Shown here: positions 12,566 to 24,439 of the stretch, piece by piece | How positions within the stretch are numbered: the first letter of the stretch is position 1 | Layout of the letters: each line of letters begins with the position of its first letter | DNA from: Lithospermum erythrorhizon | Lineage: Eukaryota; Streptophyta; Magnoliopsida; Boraginales; Boraginaceae | DNA length: 64,000 nt | Assembly: GCA_019722365.1 (NCBI GenBank) | Contig: JADFUC010000240.1 | Coordinates: 1 to 64,000, forward strand | Direction: 5' to 3' | Position numbers and translations under genes: made by a program | The notes under the pieces: model-generated | Seen by the model: the letters and a program-made list of their open reading frames with translations, nothing else | What the model was told of the DNA's origin: nothing | Database searches by the model: none

Positions 12566-14049
12566 ACGTAGCCTTTGGATGATTCACGAAGAAAGATATG
12601 GTGAAAGTATGAAATTTAGAGAAGTTCACTGGGGAAGAAGTTATGGATTCGTGACTCCGAATAAGGTTACCACGCCATCCATAGTAGGAAATTGCCACAT
12701 AGTTTTAGTTCGACGTTCATGATGCACTAGTCGCTAACACTAGTCAGGTTCGCGGATACATCGGAGAAGAAATTCTTCACAGCCGACGACGGGTCCGAGG
12801 CGATCACGCGCACTACTATTATATGGAGTCAACCGTATGTCCCAAAGAGGAGTGCGGCAACGTAAAACGGCCCCGAAAGTGGTACATTGTTGGTCACAGA
12901 GGCGGTACGCATCTCAAGGACATGGCCTTGGGCTGTCGACAGCCATATATTTTACAATCGACGTTGGGTTTTTGGATTACGGAGTTGTTCTATCATATGT
13001 GTCTTAGAAGGGAGTGGTTATCAACGCATAAATAGTTGGATGGGTGACATCGCTGTGGCAACGGGTCCGGCTCATAGGCGCTGGGTCGACTCAACAGAAA
13101 GTTGCATTACTCTACGATAGATTTTTCAAACCGAACAAGGTTACACGCTACCAAGATGATTACCAATTTGTTACCTCTTAAGTTGTTAGACAAGAAGTGG
13201 GTTTAGCTGTTAGAGAATGTGGAGGATCGGATCAGCCTGGCGAGGTTCTAATGCGACATGAAGATGCGAACCTGAACTTTGTATGTTTTACAAGGTACGA
13301 CGCTTTCTGGACAGATTGTCGCGTAATGGGAAACGCGTGAGCAGAAAATTTTAAGGCCAAGAGGTGAGTCGAGAAGGATACTTCGATCAATTTCAAAGGG
13401 CAAATACTCCAGCAGCTTCAGAATTTATATGTGAAACATCATAGGTAACTCAAGGATGTCCTAAGAAAGACCGCCATCTCGGGGTACTTTTGAGCAGTAC
13501 CCATAACGGGAACGAAAGTTGGCCTACGCTTCCGGGTTGCGTAGAATTCGACCGTGTGTCATCTATCGCTAAGGATTTAATTATTCAATGACATGATTTC
13601 ATCGGGAGAGTATATTTCGTCACCACAAGACAACGCCTAATGACGGTGGATGATGACTTGCATTTACAGCGTGATGTAAAGCATACTTTGTTATACACTG
13701 TTCTATTTCTCGGTTCTTCATATTTATGTTGATGTATAGTACTGGGAGCACGACAGTGTGGTGGTTCTATAAGTCATGGCCCAAGTGTGTTTGACTTATC
13801 AACCGATCTCTGCTTGTACTGCCCACGGTAGCACAATATGCTGGAGTGCTGAGACGCTTAGGTATCATAATTCTTCGAGTGTCAATCGTCACATCCGTCA
13901 CATGCTTAAGGCACATCTCGAAAGTGCATTCTCAAGCAATTGAGCACATCCGGTATTTCGGCACATCTAGTGCAATTTTCTGCTATCTATTTTGGTGAGG
14001 ATCTGTCAAGTTATCACATCCGAAAGAATCTAAGTCAAGGGCGGAGATT
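12566..14049 (+). pseudogene. Internal region of the small LTR element (copia-like, decayed)
   Basis: About 1.5 kb between the two LTRs, far too short for full gag-pol. Near its start (12,600-12,660) a translation of the type MKFREVHWGRSYG/ KFxKFTGEEVMDS recalls the opening of copia gag. It ends with 'gggcggagattt' before TGTTAG, a typical copia polypurine tract. I see no RT or integrase motif. Either a large internal deletion or a TRIM-like non-autonomous element. Confidence 0.45.
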
Positions 14050-14395
14050 TGTTAGAAATGTTCAATTGAAAGATGCTAATAAACATCACATCTAAATCTA
14101 GTAGTTTAGCTTAAGAAGTTGGTCCCAGAAAAGGGTCTTTAATCTTTTTAAGCTTCTTTACAATCAAATAGTTAGCGAAGTTTGCTATATTAGTATTACC
14201 TCAACTATTTCGCTTATAATTTGTATTCCTCCCATCCGTTATAGTGAAATGGCTCGCCGGTGGATTAGTTCAAACAAACGCTTTGTTTGTGATACCTAAA
14301 ATTTAAAGTTATTTTCTTTTCAAGTCTTTTACTTAATTGCTAGTCTAAATCGTCTTCGTTATAACAAACACGTGTTCGTTATAACATAATGTGTG
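14050..14395 (+). mobile_element. 3' LTR of the small LTR retrotransposon
   Basis: Starts TGTTAGAAATG directly after a purine-rich tract and matches 12,227-12,565 along its length. The dispersed repeat at 14,397 abuts its end. Confidence 0.6.
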
Positions 14396-14396
14396 A

Positions 14397-14930
14397 CCTC
14401 TTTGACTGTTTTGCATGGCTAAAATTGAGAAAATTTCGTAAAAAGGTCTTCATATTATTCAGTTTTGTGTAAATATTATTGAGTCAATCATCAATTAAAA
14501 TATGTTAAAATGAATACATAAAATAAAATTGAATAGTAGAACTATGAATAATTTATACTACTAATCAATTGAGAAGTTGATATTTCTAAGAATAAATAAA
14601 ATAACATAGCGTGTATTTTAACAAAAAAGTCATATTTTCTAACAATAAATAAAATAACATAAGTTGTATTTAACCAAAAAAGTGATGTTTTTTAATAATA
14701 AATATAATTGCATAATACATTCTTTATTAAACCTTGAAATGAATATCATTAATATAACAACAAAATCTTTAAATCTACTATTAAAAATTATAATATCAAA
14801 ATTATAAGGGATCATATAATTATGAATAAAATGAATTATAATATAAATCAAACGAATAATTTATAAATTAACGTAAATATTTAATTACTTTATTTATTAT
14901 CTCATTTTAAATGTTTGAAGTATACTACGC
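14397..14930 (-). repeat. Dispersed AT-rich repeat, inverted partner at 42,965-43,480
   Basis: The reverse complement of this block aligns nearly end to end with 42,965-43,480. Shared blocks are 'gacctctttg', 'attattcagttttgtg(t/c)aaatatt', 'tctaacaataaataaa', 'ctttaaatct' and 'tttattatctca..ttaaatgttt'. It has no coding capacity. Size and AT content suit a non-autonomous DNA transposon, but I could not find convincing terminal inverted repeats. Confidence 0.6.
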
Positions 14931-15714
14931 ATACCCATCTATTATTTTACCAAGATTTACAACATAGCGACATTAGGGTACTAGTATTTTCAATTAAAGG
15001 AAACTATTTAGGTGTTCTATAGCGACTCAGAATAATTGTGCTTCCTTCAAACACTACCTTACAAATACTGAGGCATAAGGGAAAATAGTATTGACACTTC
15101 TAAAAGAAACTATTTGGGTGTTTCTATAGCAACTCAGGATATATATTTGTTTAAAGATATACATCATGAACAATTGTAATTGAGATATTTCACGTTCACA
15201 TGATTTTAACTTTGGCTAAATTTCATATAGTCTCCTGAACTATTCCAAACAGGTCAATTAAGTGACTCAATTTCTATTTTTTAGGTTAGTTTGCCCCCTC
15301 ATTTTATTTTTCTAGGTCTAACTTGCCCTTATCGTCCACTTGTAGCGTTAAATTTAATTGAAACCACCTTTTAACAAGGATAAAATGAGATTTTCATAAA
15401 TATTGGAATTTTAGGTATAATTCTAACGTGTAACATTTACAAGTCGAGTCGAGCACCACAATATTTGGCTAGAGTGAGGCATCAATTAGGCATGTCAAGA
15501 AAAAAATATGAAGGAATAAATAAAATATAGTGTTTGGGTCTGGTGCATCTTCAGCATAGATACTAGATCTAGTTTTACAAAATTAGAAGGTGTTCATGCT
15601 TCACTCTGCAAATAAAATATAGTTATGCAGCAATGCACATTTCACTCCTCTTTGCTGAAGCAGTACCCGCGTTCCATAGCATAAAACCTTGCCCCAAAAG
15701 AAACCCCTGTCAAC
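14931..15714. other. Intergenic DNA downstream of the glucanase gene
   Basis: A roughly 45-base segment 'aaactattt(a/g)ggtgtt.tatagc(g/a)actca' occurs twice (about 15,001 and 15,108). 15,190-15,420 resembles a common plant dispersed repeat opening 'aaatttcatatagtctcctgaacta'. No gene is visible. The last 100 bases are probably the 3' UTR and polyadenylation region of the glucanase. Confidence 0.5.
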
Positions 15715-18700
15715 TCATAGAGACGAGACCAAAGCGATGAGCAAAGAAAAAGCAACCCAACCAGGCATAAGTTTATGATTTGGTGAAGAAGATTTTTCAG
15801 CTGCGGCTGTTACATTACTCGCCACAGTTCCGTTGTTTCTGTACAGTTTGTAAATTAGAGCCAATGTTAGGAAATGGCAGTAAAAACTGATATTAGTAGA
15901 GAGTACTTGTAATAATGCACAAGTTTTAGAATGACATACCCTGCTGCTGTCATGTATATGCATTTATCATAGCCTGCATAAAATATACGAAACATATGTT
16001 CATAGGCCGTAATGCAAGAAATATAGTACCTGGTGGATCATATCCATCACATGCTTAAAATATGTAATGGTATGATAGGCATTCATGCTTAGAGCCACAG
16101 CACGTTTGTTAAGGATTCAAGAGATTTCACCAAGAAGAGCAGAGAAGGGAAATGGTTCCAAAGGAAATTTCGCTAGCATATATAATTGTCACAACCAGAA
16201 ACAATCAACTTTGATCGTGTTCATGATATCTACTGTTCAATTTTGAAATAAAGAAAAGACGAAAAATATTTGACACTAAGTATAAATTATGGAAATAATC
16301 AACTTGCATGATATCTACTGTTCAATTTTGAAATAAAGAAAAGACGAAAAATATTTGACACTTCAAGTATAAATTATGGAAATAATCAACTTGTACGGGC
16401 AAGTCACATATAACTTTGTTATGCTATGTCAATAATGTTGCATGGAGGATAAGTGATCTTTCTAACATTTGAATGTAATAAGTTCAAACGAGGAGCATAA
16501 ACAAGTGTTCAACGCTCAAATTTATTTTACTGATTGAATAAATATGATGCAAGTTCACGTCAAATAACAAATACGCCAATATTGTATTGAGAACAAGTGA
16601 TCTTTCTCAGATTTGAAAGTAATCAGTTCAAATAACTAAACTTTATTTTACCTAATGAATTGATATGATGAAAGTCCATGTCAAATAAGCAAATTTTGTA
16701 TAGAGGAAAAGATATCTTACTTGGATTCTTGTCTGTTCTAACACCATAACCCCCAAAGCTGCAAGCAAGATCAGATGCTCCATTCTGCTGGTAATAAATA
16801 TTGAATGCAAAAGAAGCATGAGAAGCAAGGTTGTCTGGCTCAAAGCATGGCTGGCTAGGCTGTATAGCGGAACAGTCTACATTCCCAGCACCGCAAGCCC
16901 AATCCAAGGCATGCTGCAACTCAGCGTCAGATGCAGTTGATGAAGCAATGCACCATGTTCCATTAGAACTGGTCACATTCCCATCACTGTTTACAACTTC
17001 CGCGGCACCTTTTCCAGTAAAGTCTAGATTGTAGACACTAGTTTGGTCAGGGAAAAATAACCCCCAATTTCTCTCAGACTCCAAACCAGGCTTCCTGTTC
17101 TCATTAAACAATGAAAAAATATAAACATCAAGTTCCTCTCCCGGCTTTGCAGGAGTTCCCGTATTATTAATTACATGTCGTATCAGGTTTGTGTTGTATG
17201 TCTGGGCATTTTCTGTTGTTGCACCTGTCTCCTTTTGAGAACCTTTGGATGGCCACCCAGTCTCAGTTACCATAACTTCGATAGTTCTAAAATTTAGACC
17301 CATCAGTGCAAAGTAGATAGCATCGATCTGGGAATCAAACATGTTTGTGTAAAGCAATCCAGTGTTGGGATCAATCACTTCAGATGATGATTCAAATAGA
17401 GCATAATCAAGGGACACCTTAGCAGAGGAGTCTCTGAAAGCATAATATGGATAAGTGTTCACCATGAAGGGAGACTGATTTTCAGCAAGAAACTCCAACA
17501 AAGGTCTCAAGAAGAACGCATGACTACTATTAAAAGCCCCAGCAGATGGTGGGAATGATCTAGACATAACACCCAAAGAATGGGTACTCGAGACTTTAAT
17601 CTTTTTGTGAAGGCCAGCTTTTTTCAAAGCAGTGAGGACATTTTGCATTGCCGGTACTACTAATGCGGAAACATTATGAGGGGCTTCAGTGACTTCTGCA
17701 CCCACAGTTATGTATGTGATCCTTGTAGCCGGATAGTATGGAAGAATGCTGTTTCTTAACCAGGTATCAGCATTGGACTGAAATTGTGAAAATGGTAACA
17801 AGTCCGAATTCGGAATTCCGACCATGATCTCTATGCCAGTGTTTGCAAAGGCCTTGATAATCTGAATGTTGGAGTCATATATTCTCACATGCTTGATATT
17901 GTGCTGTTGAATTAGCTGCACAGCTTTGTCAGGCGAGGGCATATCGTCAGCATTTCTACCATAGCAGATTCCAATGTTGCTTCCTTTGCAAATACCTGTC
18001 ACAAATAAAGAAAAAAATATCACTTATATTTAATCCTTTGCACTATAAAGTTCAGCTTCACAGCCCATAAACAAAGTGATTTGTAGATCTGGCTCTCCTA
18101 TACAAGTTAAACTTCAAAATAGTGTAGAGTTCTTAAAATGGCTCATGCTGCAGGACTAATGTGCTTCAACTTATGCTTCTCTCCAAATCAGTTAGTTTTA
18201 AGAAAAAACTAACACCGAGGTTTGAACCCTCGACCTCTAACCTTAGTTGACATTTCTTTGTCCGTACATTTCTACTAGCTTTTGTCACCAAATTAATGAA
18301 CATTTAAACAACAAAACCATATAATGTGGTATAACTGGGTATAAGGAGTTAAATGATTTCGTGAATTCAAAGTTTGGATCGTCTCATTGTTCAATTCTTA
18401 AGATATATTACGATCTTATCTTAATTATTGGGACTTATTTATGTTCAGGAACATCCCTTGATGGCTGGATCTAGAAGGTAACATATTGCAAATTTGCAAT
18501 GTATCAACTTCTTATTTTATTTTTTAAAACCCACCCACCGCCCCCTACAATGAGAATCAAAGCCAAGCCAGGACCTCTAAGTCTCTAAGTACTCCTAACC
18601 ACTAGGACATTCGATGTTCTCCAATGTATCAACTTCTTAATTTCTAATGCAAATCTTTACCTGTCCAATAGCAGGGCAATGTACATAAGTATGAAAATTA

Positions 18701-18915
18701 TTAAATTTAATTAAATTAGTTGAATCAACATTTAAATGGGTCTACTTCTTCCTTTACTCTTGGTTCCACTAGAGGAATTTTGCAAATAGCTCTAAGTTTC
18801 ATACATGCAAACATTCATTTCAATATGATATAATTAGATCAAACAAAATTTAAGACATACCCAAAAATATTAGCAGCAAAGAGGTTGCAAGAATGAATCC
18901 AAATCCTCTTTCCAT
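15715..18915 (-). CDS. GPI-anchored glucan endo-1,3-beta-glucosidase (GH17 + X8/CBM43), four exons
   Basis: Exons on the minus strand are 18915-18861, 17995-16721, 15973-15940 and 15838-15715; every intron is GT-AG and the frame closes to 495 residues. The protein has a signal peptide (1 to about 23), a GH17 barrel (about 25-345) with proton donor E119 in VGAEVTE and nucleophile E263 in VTETGWPSKG, then an X8/CBM43 domain (about 365-451) with Cys in NGTWC, WAC, VDC, QPC, LAC and KCIYM. A Ser/Asn-rich linker and hydrophobic tail (481-495) fit a GPI signal. The family hydrolyses beta-1,3-glucan (callose) at the cell surface and plasmodesmata. The third exon is only 34 nt and completes X8; without it the reading frame runs into intron. 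An in-frame ATG at 19077 would add 54 residues before the signal peptide, so 18915 is chosen. Confidence 0.93.
16222..16391. repeat. 85-bp tandem duplication in glucanase intron 2
   Basis: 'catgatatctactgttcaa' begins at 16222 and again at 16307, and the two units are identical over almost their whole length apart from a 3-base insertion near 'gacact'. Near-identity implies a recent event. Confidence 0.9.
16450..16700. repeat. Older tandem duplication in glucanase intron 2
   Basis: Segments 'aagtgatctttct...atttgaa' to 'tcaaataa' occur at about 16,451-16,568 and 16,593-16,688 with many substitutions. The second copy ends about 30 bases from the exon 2 splice donor at 16,720. Confidence 0.65.
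18497..18639 (-). mobile_element. tRNA-derived SINE in glucanase intron 1, with 18-bp target duplications
   Basis: 'caatgtatcaacttctta' is repeated exactly at 18497-18514 and 18622-18639. The 107-base insert, read on the minus strand, has an A-box-like 'tagtggttaggagtac' (18604-18589), a B-box-like 'ggctttgattctc' (18564-18552) and ends in 'ttttaaaaaataaaa'. This is the architecture of a short Pol III-promoted SINE inserted by target-primed reverse transcription. It lies inside the 865-base first intron and does not touch its splice sites. Confidence 0.7.
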
Positions 18916-19100
18916 GTTGCTTTCACCACAGTTCACAGCACACACAATGCAATCACAGAAGCAACTGCTAAAGAGAAATCCCTTTAACCCTTTAACTAGG
19001 TGTGTTTGGTGGTTAATGTTTGAAGAATATTTGGTTGTCTTGTAGAAATGAAATGAAAGTATTTGTCTTGTTTCCAACGTCTCTATTTACTTTCTCGTTG
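18916..19100 (-). promoter_or_regulatory. Probable 5' UTR and core promoter of the glucanase
   Basis: Upstream of the chosen ATG (context 'agcaacATGG', good for plants) lies about 160 bases of leader-like sequence. A weak TATA-like 'taaatagag' on the minus strand is at about 19,091-19,083. If used, transcription would start downstream of the alternative ATG at 19077. This is inference from position only. Confidence 0.3.
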
Positions 19101-19709
19101 TTCAATACTTGAAATGAGAAGGGGGGTTTAGAAGCTCGAGAGCAAAGCAGCCAAGTGAGGGTGTAGCAGAGTACCGTTGAGGAGTGAAAAGTGAGGAGTG
19201 TGTCACAATATCATATCTATCTTTGTGTATTTTTGTGTTGGGCAGTGTAATTTATGTTGTCAGTGAAGGTAATGTCGGAACCGGACTTCACATCATTTTA
19301 TTTTATGTAAATAGTAAGATATTACGTGCAACGATAATTACGAATGAAAAAAGTATAATATTTTTATAACAATTTATTTTTTATTGAATACTTCAAGTAT
19401 TAAGAAAAATATTAACTCAATAAATTGACATCCATTAAATATAAAATAATAAATTTTAAATAATATAAATTTAGAAATTTTCATATTATCTTTAATTATT
19501 TTAAAATTTACATTATCACGTTTATTATTTATTCACTTTATTATTTTTAGTCTTATTTTTATTATTTGTAATATTTAAATAGCTAACTTATATATCATTT
19601 TTAAATGCTTCCACTGTATGTAGTGAGATTTATTATTATTATTTGTTTTTCTAATAAAATAATCCATATATTTTAAATAAATCAACTTTATCGATGTAAT
19701 CCATCTACC
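19101..19709. other. AT-rich upstream region
   Basis: No gene recognised. 19,330-19,690 is low-complexity AT-rich. It separates the glucanase promoter from the retrotransposon block. Confidence 0.5.
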
Positions 19710-20500
19710 TGTTGTACGCCCGAGCGAGACCGTCCAAATTCGATACCGTGAGTCACCAATCGATAACGACCAAATTTAAAAGACATCTGCCCCGAAATAA
19801 CCCAAAAACAATATACAACTGACAGTAATGGGCGGTTAGTGCATCCATCGCGATATTCTAACTACGTATCAAAGAACCAATATACAACATATTCCTTAGT
19901 ACAAAATATCAACGTGCAACATCTAAAATCTCAAGATAACAACAATATAAACAACCGAACTACAATCCAAAACAAAATAACGAGACCGCGGTGATCAACC
20001 GCCACCCGCCGGCTCACCTAGGCTCTAAAGCACGATCACCCGAACAAACTGGGCATCGAACACCACATGTCAACCTGGGAATTAAATCGACGCCCATAGC
20101 GCATTAAGGTGTATAAGGAATATATATCTCAAGAATGAAGTTAACCTCCAATCATGCATGTTGCACTTTCAAAGTAGACGATATCGCATACAATGCGTGT
20201 TAGCATTAATATTATTCAACTTAATCTTAATAATGGTCATTAGTAATTTCATTATCATTTACGTATTGCTCATAAATTCGCCACTATCATAAACATTCCA
20301 AGATAACGGGAATCAACAATAACATATTTTATTTCAAGAAAGACTGCATTAATATGCAACACCACTTGATTTCCTTTACTCTATCAACTCCATAAGGACG
20401 ACATCACAACTCAACAACTAAATCAATCCCAAGAACTCAATCAACTCAACACTTTATCAACTCAACAACTCAATCAACTCAAGAACTCAACAACTCAATC
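19710..20500 (-). mobile_element. Minus-oriented chromovirus LTR fragment, left half
   Basis: 'gtacgcccgagcgagacc' and 'gtgagtcaccaatcgataacg' (19,715-19,765) are the reverse complement of the LTR 3' end region, compare 'tagtcaccaatcgatgata' at 8,850. The fragment is interrupted at 20,500 by the solo LTR and continues at 23,985. The 20,400-20,500 part is a 'caactcaa' simple-sequence run. Confidence 0.6.
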
Positions 20501-23500
20501 TGTAATAACTGCCCACTAATATTACTGTAATAGTATACTAGTTGCTCGGTGGATTATTTTGAGGAGAAATCAAAAATTTCGAAGTCAATAAATAAAACAT
20601 GTCTAATCGGTCGGGTTTGGTAAGATATTTCTGGTGATTTAGAATTTTAAAGTTGTAGTCGAATGGAAATGATATTATTGGGTGGTAATATAATTTGAGT
20701 GTGTAAATGTTAATGTTTGGAAGTTATCGCCGAAAGTTGTTAAACGAGAGGTATCGAAAAGAATTAAAGCTGCTCGGATTTTCACCACCTAAACTACTGG
20801 GCCAACCCATCATCACATAAACCCAACTTAAGCTCAAACCAAACCAAAACCCAATCCCCTTCCCCTAATGAATCGACGATCGGTTCTCCCCCCCACCCCC
20901 CCCCGATTTTTTTCTTCGATCTATCAGCAAGATTTGGACCTCAAATTTCTTGGAGAGCTTCTCTCAACATCCTCTTCGATTCAAGGTAAAAAGGTCGGAT
21001 CTTTTGAGTATTTCGTGAGTTTTGGTTGAAGTTGACTTTTTTGTTAACTTTTTGTATTTTGAATTTTATTGCTATAAACACTTTCGCTTTAAATTAGTTA
21101 TTCTGAAATGCAATTACGTGTTCGATGTGGAATTTCGGACGCTTAGGTCGTTGACTTTTAGGAATTTTGGGTTGACTTTTCTTAAAATGTTGTTTAGAGT
21201 ATAACATGTTATTGGACATTATCAGGATTGTTTCAGGTGAAAATTATGATTTATAAGTCATGAGGAATATATGTCAAATTAGTTTATTAGATTTTGAGTA
21301 GTAAACGGCTTTCGATTTGAGGTCATAGGAAATGGGCTTGATTAGTTGGAAAAGTTGATATATCGGGGTTGATTGAAATTGGTTGAAAATGTTAGTACTT
21401 TGCTGCGGTTAATCGATTATGGGATTTACTGATAGTTGAAATTCGCCATTTTAATAGTCTTTGAAACATAATTAGCAATCTATACTTAAGTTGTTAATTT
21501 GTAACTAAAATGGGTTGAAAGTCAGAAATTTAATTAAGATAAGGGTTAAAATTGTTGCGAGTAGTAATTGTAATTTCTGGGTGTTTTGATTAGACGCGGG
21601 AACGCTGGAAAGCAAAATCGATCGATTAGGCGGGACCTTTTCCTTATCACAACTGCGAGTACTTATCTCATCAAGTACATTAATGCACTTACTTTAAATT
21701 AAAGAATATGTCATTGTGGTATGATTATGTGATTATGTGTGTTTCTATTTGGTGCGATACGATATGATTACGTGATTGTATTTCGTGTATGCCAAGCATT
21801 GCTTCGAGGTAAAAGTAATAGCTTGAACTCAACTTACACGCCAGATTCCTCGTGGCCTCTCGGCACTTTTGGTATTTCTCGCGGCCTTGTCGGCACTTTT
21901 ATAATTTTTGTGGCCTTGCCTTACTTTCGTACTTCGTGGCCTTGTCGGTGGTTGCGATTGATTTATGATTACAGATGTTTTAGTCAGCAAGGCTTTGGAT
22001 ATTGTTTGAGAATGTGAGTAACCGATAGTCGGGAGGTGTTGGTTGAGCATGCTGTGACTTTGAGTGCTTAATTTCGAGTATTAGGATATGACTCTATACT
22101 GGATGATTAGGTTAGCGAATTTCCTTCCTTGCGTGATATGTGACGTTGTTGGCCTTATACTTAAGATAAGTGTAAATGGTATCTATTATCACTTTGGCTG
22201 CGCATTGCTCCAAGGCTGCCTTATACTTTGGTATAAGTAGCCAGGAGATCTATTATCACTTTGCTTACAAGATTGTCGGGCCACTTTATACTTCGGCATA
22301 AGTGCACAATGAGATCTATTATCACTTTGCTATGTGCATTGTCGGTGTCAGCCTTATACTGCATAAGCTGCAATAAGGAGATCATTATCACTTTGTCGTG
22401 CATTATGCCTGCTGCTGGCCTTATACTTGCATAAGTGCAACATGAGATCTATTATCACTTTCATGTGTGCATTGCTATGTCAGTCTTTATATCAGAGGCA
22501 AGAAAGCAAAGTTGTTTATCAAATGATTGGTCCATTCCCTGTAGACCTGACGGGAAGATATGCCATTGTAAGGGCTGGGTATAGTCATGGGAGATACGGT
22601 AGGATGAAGATTCCATTTACTCAGAGTTATAGTCAGTTGCTGAAATTTCGTGATTTTATTATGGGCGATGCGCGCCTTTATCGAGACTTTCAGATATATC
22701 TTCACATGTTGTTTTAAATTTCTATGGTGTTGTATATAATTTGTTTTATGACTCATTTATTGGTTATGAACATTGTGCCGATTATACTAGATGTCATTTT
22801 GATGAAATTATACGAATTAGGTTTCTATGATTATTGATAATATGATCCCATTTTTCTTGTGGATCCTAGGTTGACATTAATTGTTATACATCCTTTAAGG
22901 TGAAAAAGTCGAGTGGTTAATGGTTGAAATAACTATTGAATGAGGGCATTAGGTATAAAATTATAAACCCGACGCTCATCTATAGATGATGTTGACGATA
23001 TTTTATATATAGTGGAGCTGATTCAAACGCAGTTAGTATATAAGTTACGATCTGTAACCACGACGCTGATACCATTGAGAATAAGTTCAGATACTAAATG
23101 AAGAATTTGGGGAGATAATTCGCACTTTCCTAAGTTATCTCGATTTAAGATATACGTTGCTCATTGTTGTATTAAGATAACGATAATGATTTGGAGGTTC
23201 TATAATAAATATTTAGATGTCATAGGAGGCGATGACTATAACCGTAGTAAAGACTTTAAGGTGAACTAAAGATGTTGGTTGAGTTGCGTATGCTCGAAAG
23301 TTATGAGATGTTGAGATATATGTTTGAGTCGTTGTATACTGAGTTGTATATTATCGGAATTAGCTATACTTAAGGAAGATAACAACAGAGAGATATCTCC
23401 GCGACATGCGCATCGCGGGAGTGTTGTTGACGGATGGATTTGTCGGCGTTAGTCGGAAATCCACAAGGTACGATTTATCTTGTCGAGAGGAGCATATAAA

Positions 23501-23984
23501 ATATAACTCGAGGTGGATACGTTAAATAGGTAAGTGGTCTCAATTGTCCTTGTTTGTATGAGCGTAGGTTAACTTCTATGATATTTGTATTCACTGCCTT
23601 TTAGCCGACTCCCTATTTCCCTACGGGCTGCTGCTTATGCTCAGGTTGTCATGATGACCGACGATCGGGCCGAGTAGCCACGCACCGAGGTGGCTTAATG
23701 GTATCAAGATCTCAACAAATATACTTTTTATCTTCTTTGGGAGTTTTTGTCAGATGTAATAAATTATTGTTGGTCTCCGAAAGAACCCATTGTTCGACAA
23801 GTCAGATTTATATTGGCTTACTTTTCGCTTGTCGTAGCGTTGGTTGGGCTCACCCATTGACGAAGTTGTATTATTTTTATTATCACATTAAACGAGGTCA
23901 TTTTTATCGTTATCCATCGTCGGCGATTGCTTATTCAGGCTGATTACGGTCCCAACTCGTGGGGCCCAATTAAGGGTCGTTACA
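20501..23984 (+). mobile_element. Solo chromovirus LTR (3,484 bp) with 5-bp target duplication
   Basis: It starts TGTAATAACTGCCC and ends GGGTCGTTACA. The five bases before it (20496-20500) and after it (23985-23989) are both CAATC, an exact target-site duplication. No primer site or internal region adjoins either end, so it is a solo LTR left by LTR-LTR recombination. It is longer than its relatives partly because of a tandem array at 22,152-22,500. The donor-like 'tcaaggtaaa' is at 20,981. Frames such as 21,739-22,017 are not genes. Confidence 0.9.
22152..22500. repeat. Minisatellite of about 67-bp units inside the solo LTR
   Basis: A unit of the form 'gccttatactt..cataagtgcaa..gagatctattatcactttg' begins near 22152, 22218, 22280, 22351, 22417 and, degenerate, 22490. 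Spacing varies from 62 to 73 bases. Confidence 0.85.
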
Positions 23985-24430
23985 CAATCAACTCAATATA
24001 ACCGGATTTCTATAATCCATCGCATATAATCAACCTCAACTCCGCAGGAGAAACTTGACGTCCGTTGACATAAGCTATCACCGAACGTAACGAGACAGAA
24101 GAAAACACCACACTTATACCGCCAGATAAGTGCAAATATCGATAATACAACTCAACATACATCATCAACTCATATACAACTCTTCCTAATACGACTCAAC
24201 ATCACCTCAAAAACACCTATACGATCTACGAGACCAGACACAACCCAACAACTCAACCCACAATTCATATTCAACATACAATTTAACACAAAGTCACACA
24301 TATCCGCACCAAATAGTTAATCAACACCCGCGAGATAAATACTCACCTTGGCTAGTACGAAATCCAGGCTCATTTGTCCACGTGATTCCGACCGGACCGA
24401 TCTTCACCGATCGATAAAAATCCGAGTCCA
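23985..24430 (-). mobile_element. Minus-oriented chromovirus LTR fragment, right half
   Basis: Resumes the fragment broken at 20,500: 'caactcaa' sequence continues across the insertion, and 'gataaatactcacctt' (24,335) is the reverse complement of the mid-LTR 'aggtg(ggg)atttatc' block. It meets a plus-oriented LTR piece near 24,440. Confidence 0.55.
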
Positions 24431-24439
24431 ACCGCTCTA

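Noticed and set aside
18170..18290. Second SINE in glucanase intron 1
   Set aside because: The minus strand has a good B-box-like 'gggttcaaacctc' near 18,220 and a palindromic 'gttagttttaag..aaaaaactaac', but I found no target duplication or boundaries, so it is not listed as an element.
22152..22500. CRISPR-like array
   Set aside because: Units are adjacent and degenerate without unique spacers, inside a plant LTR; it is a minisatellite.
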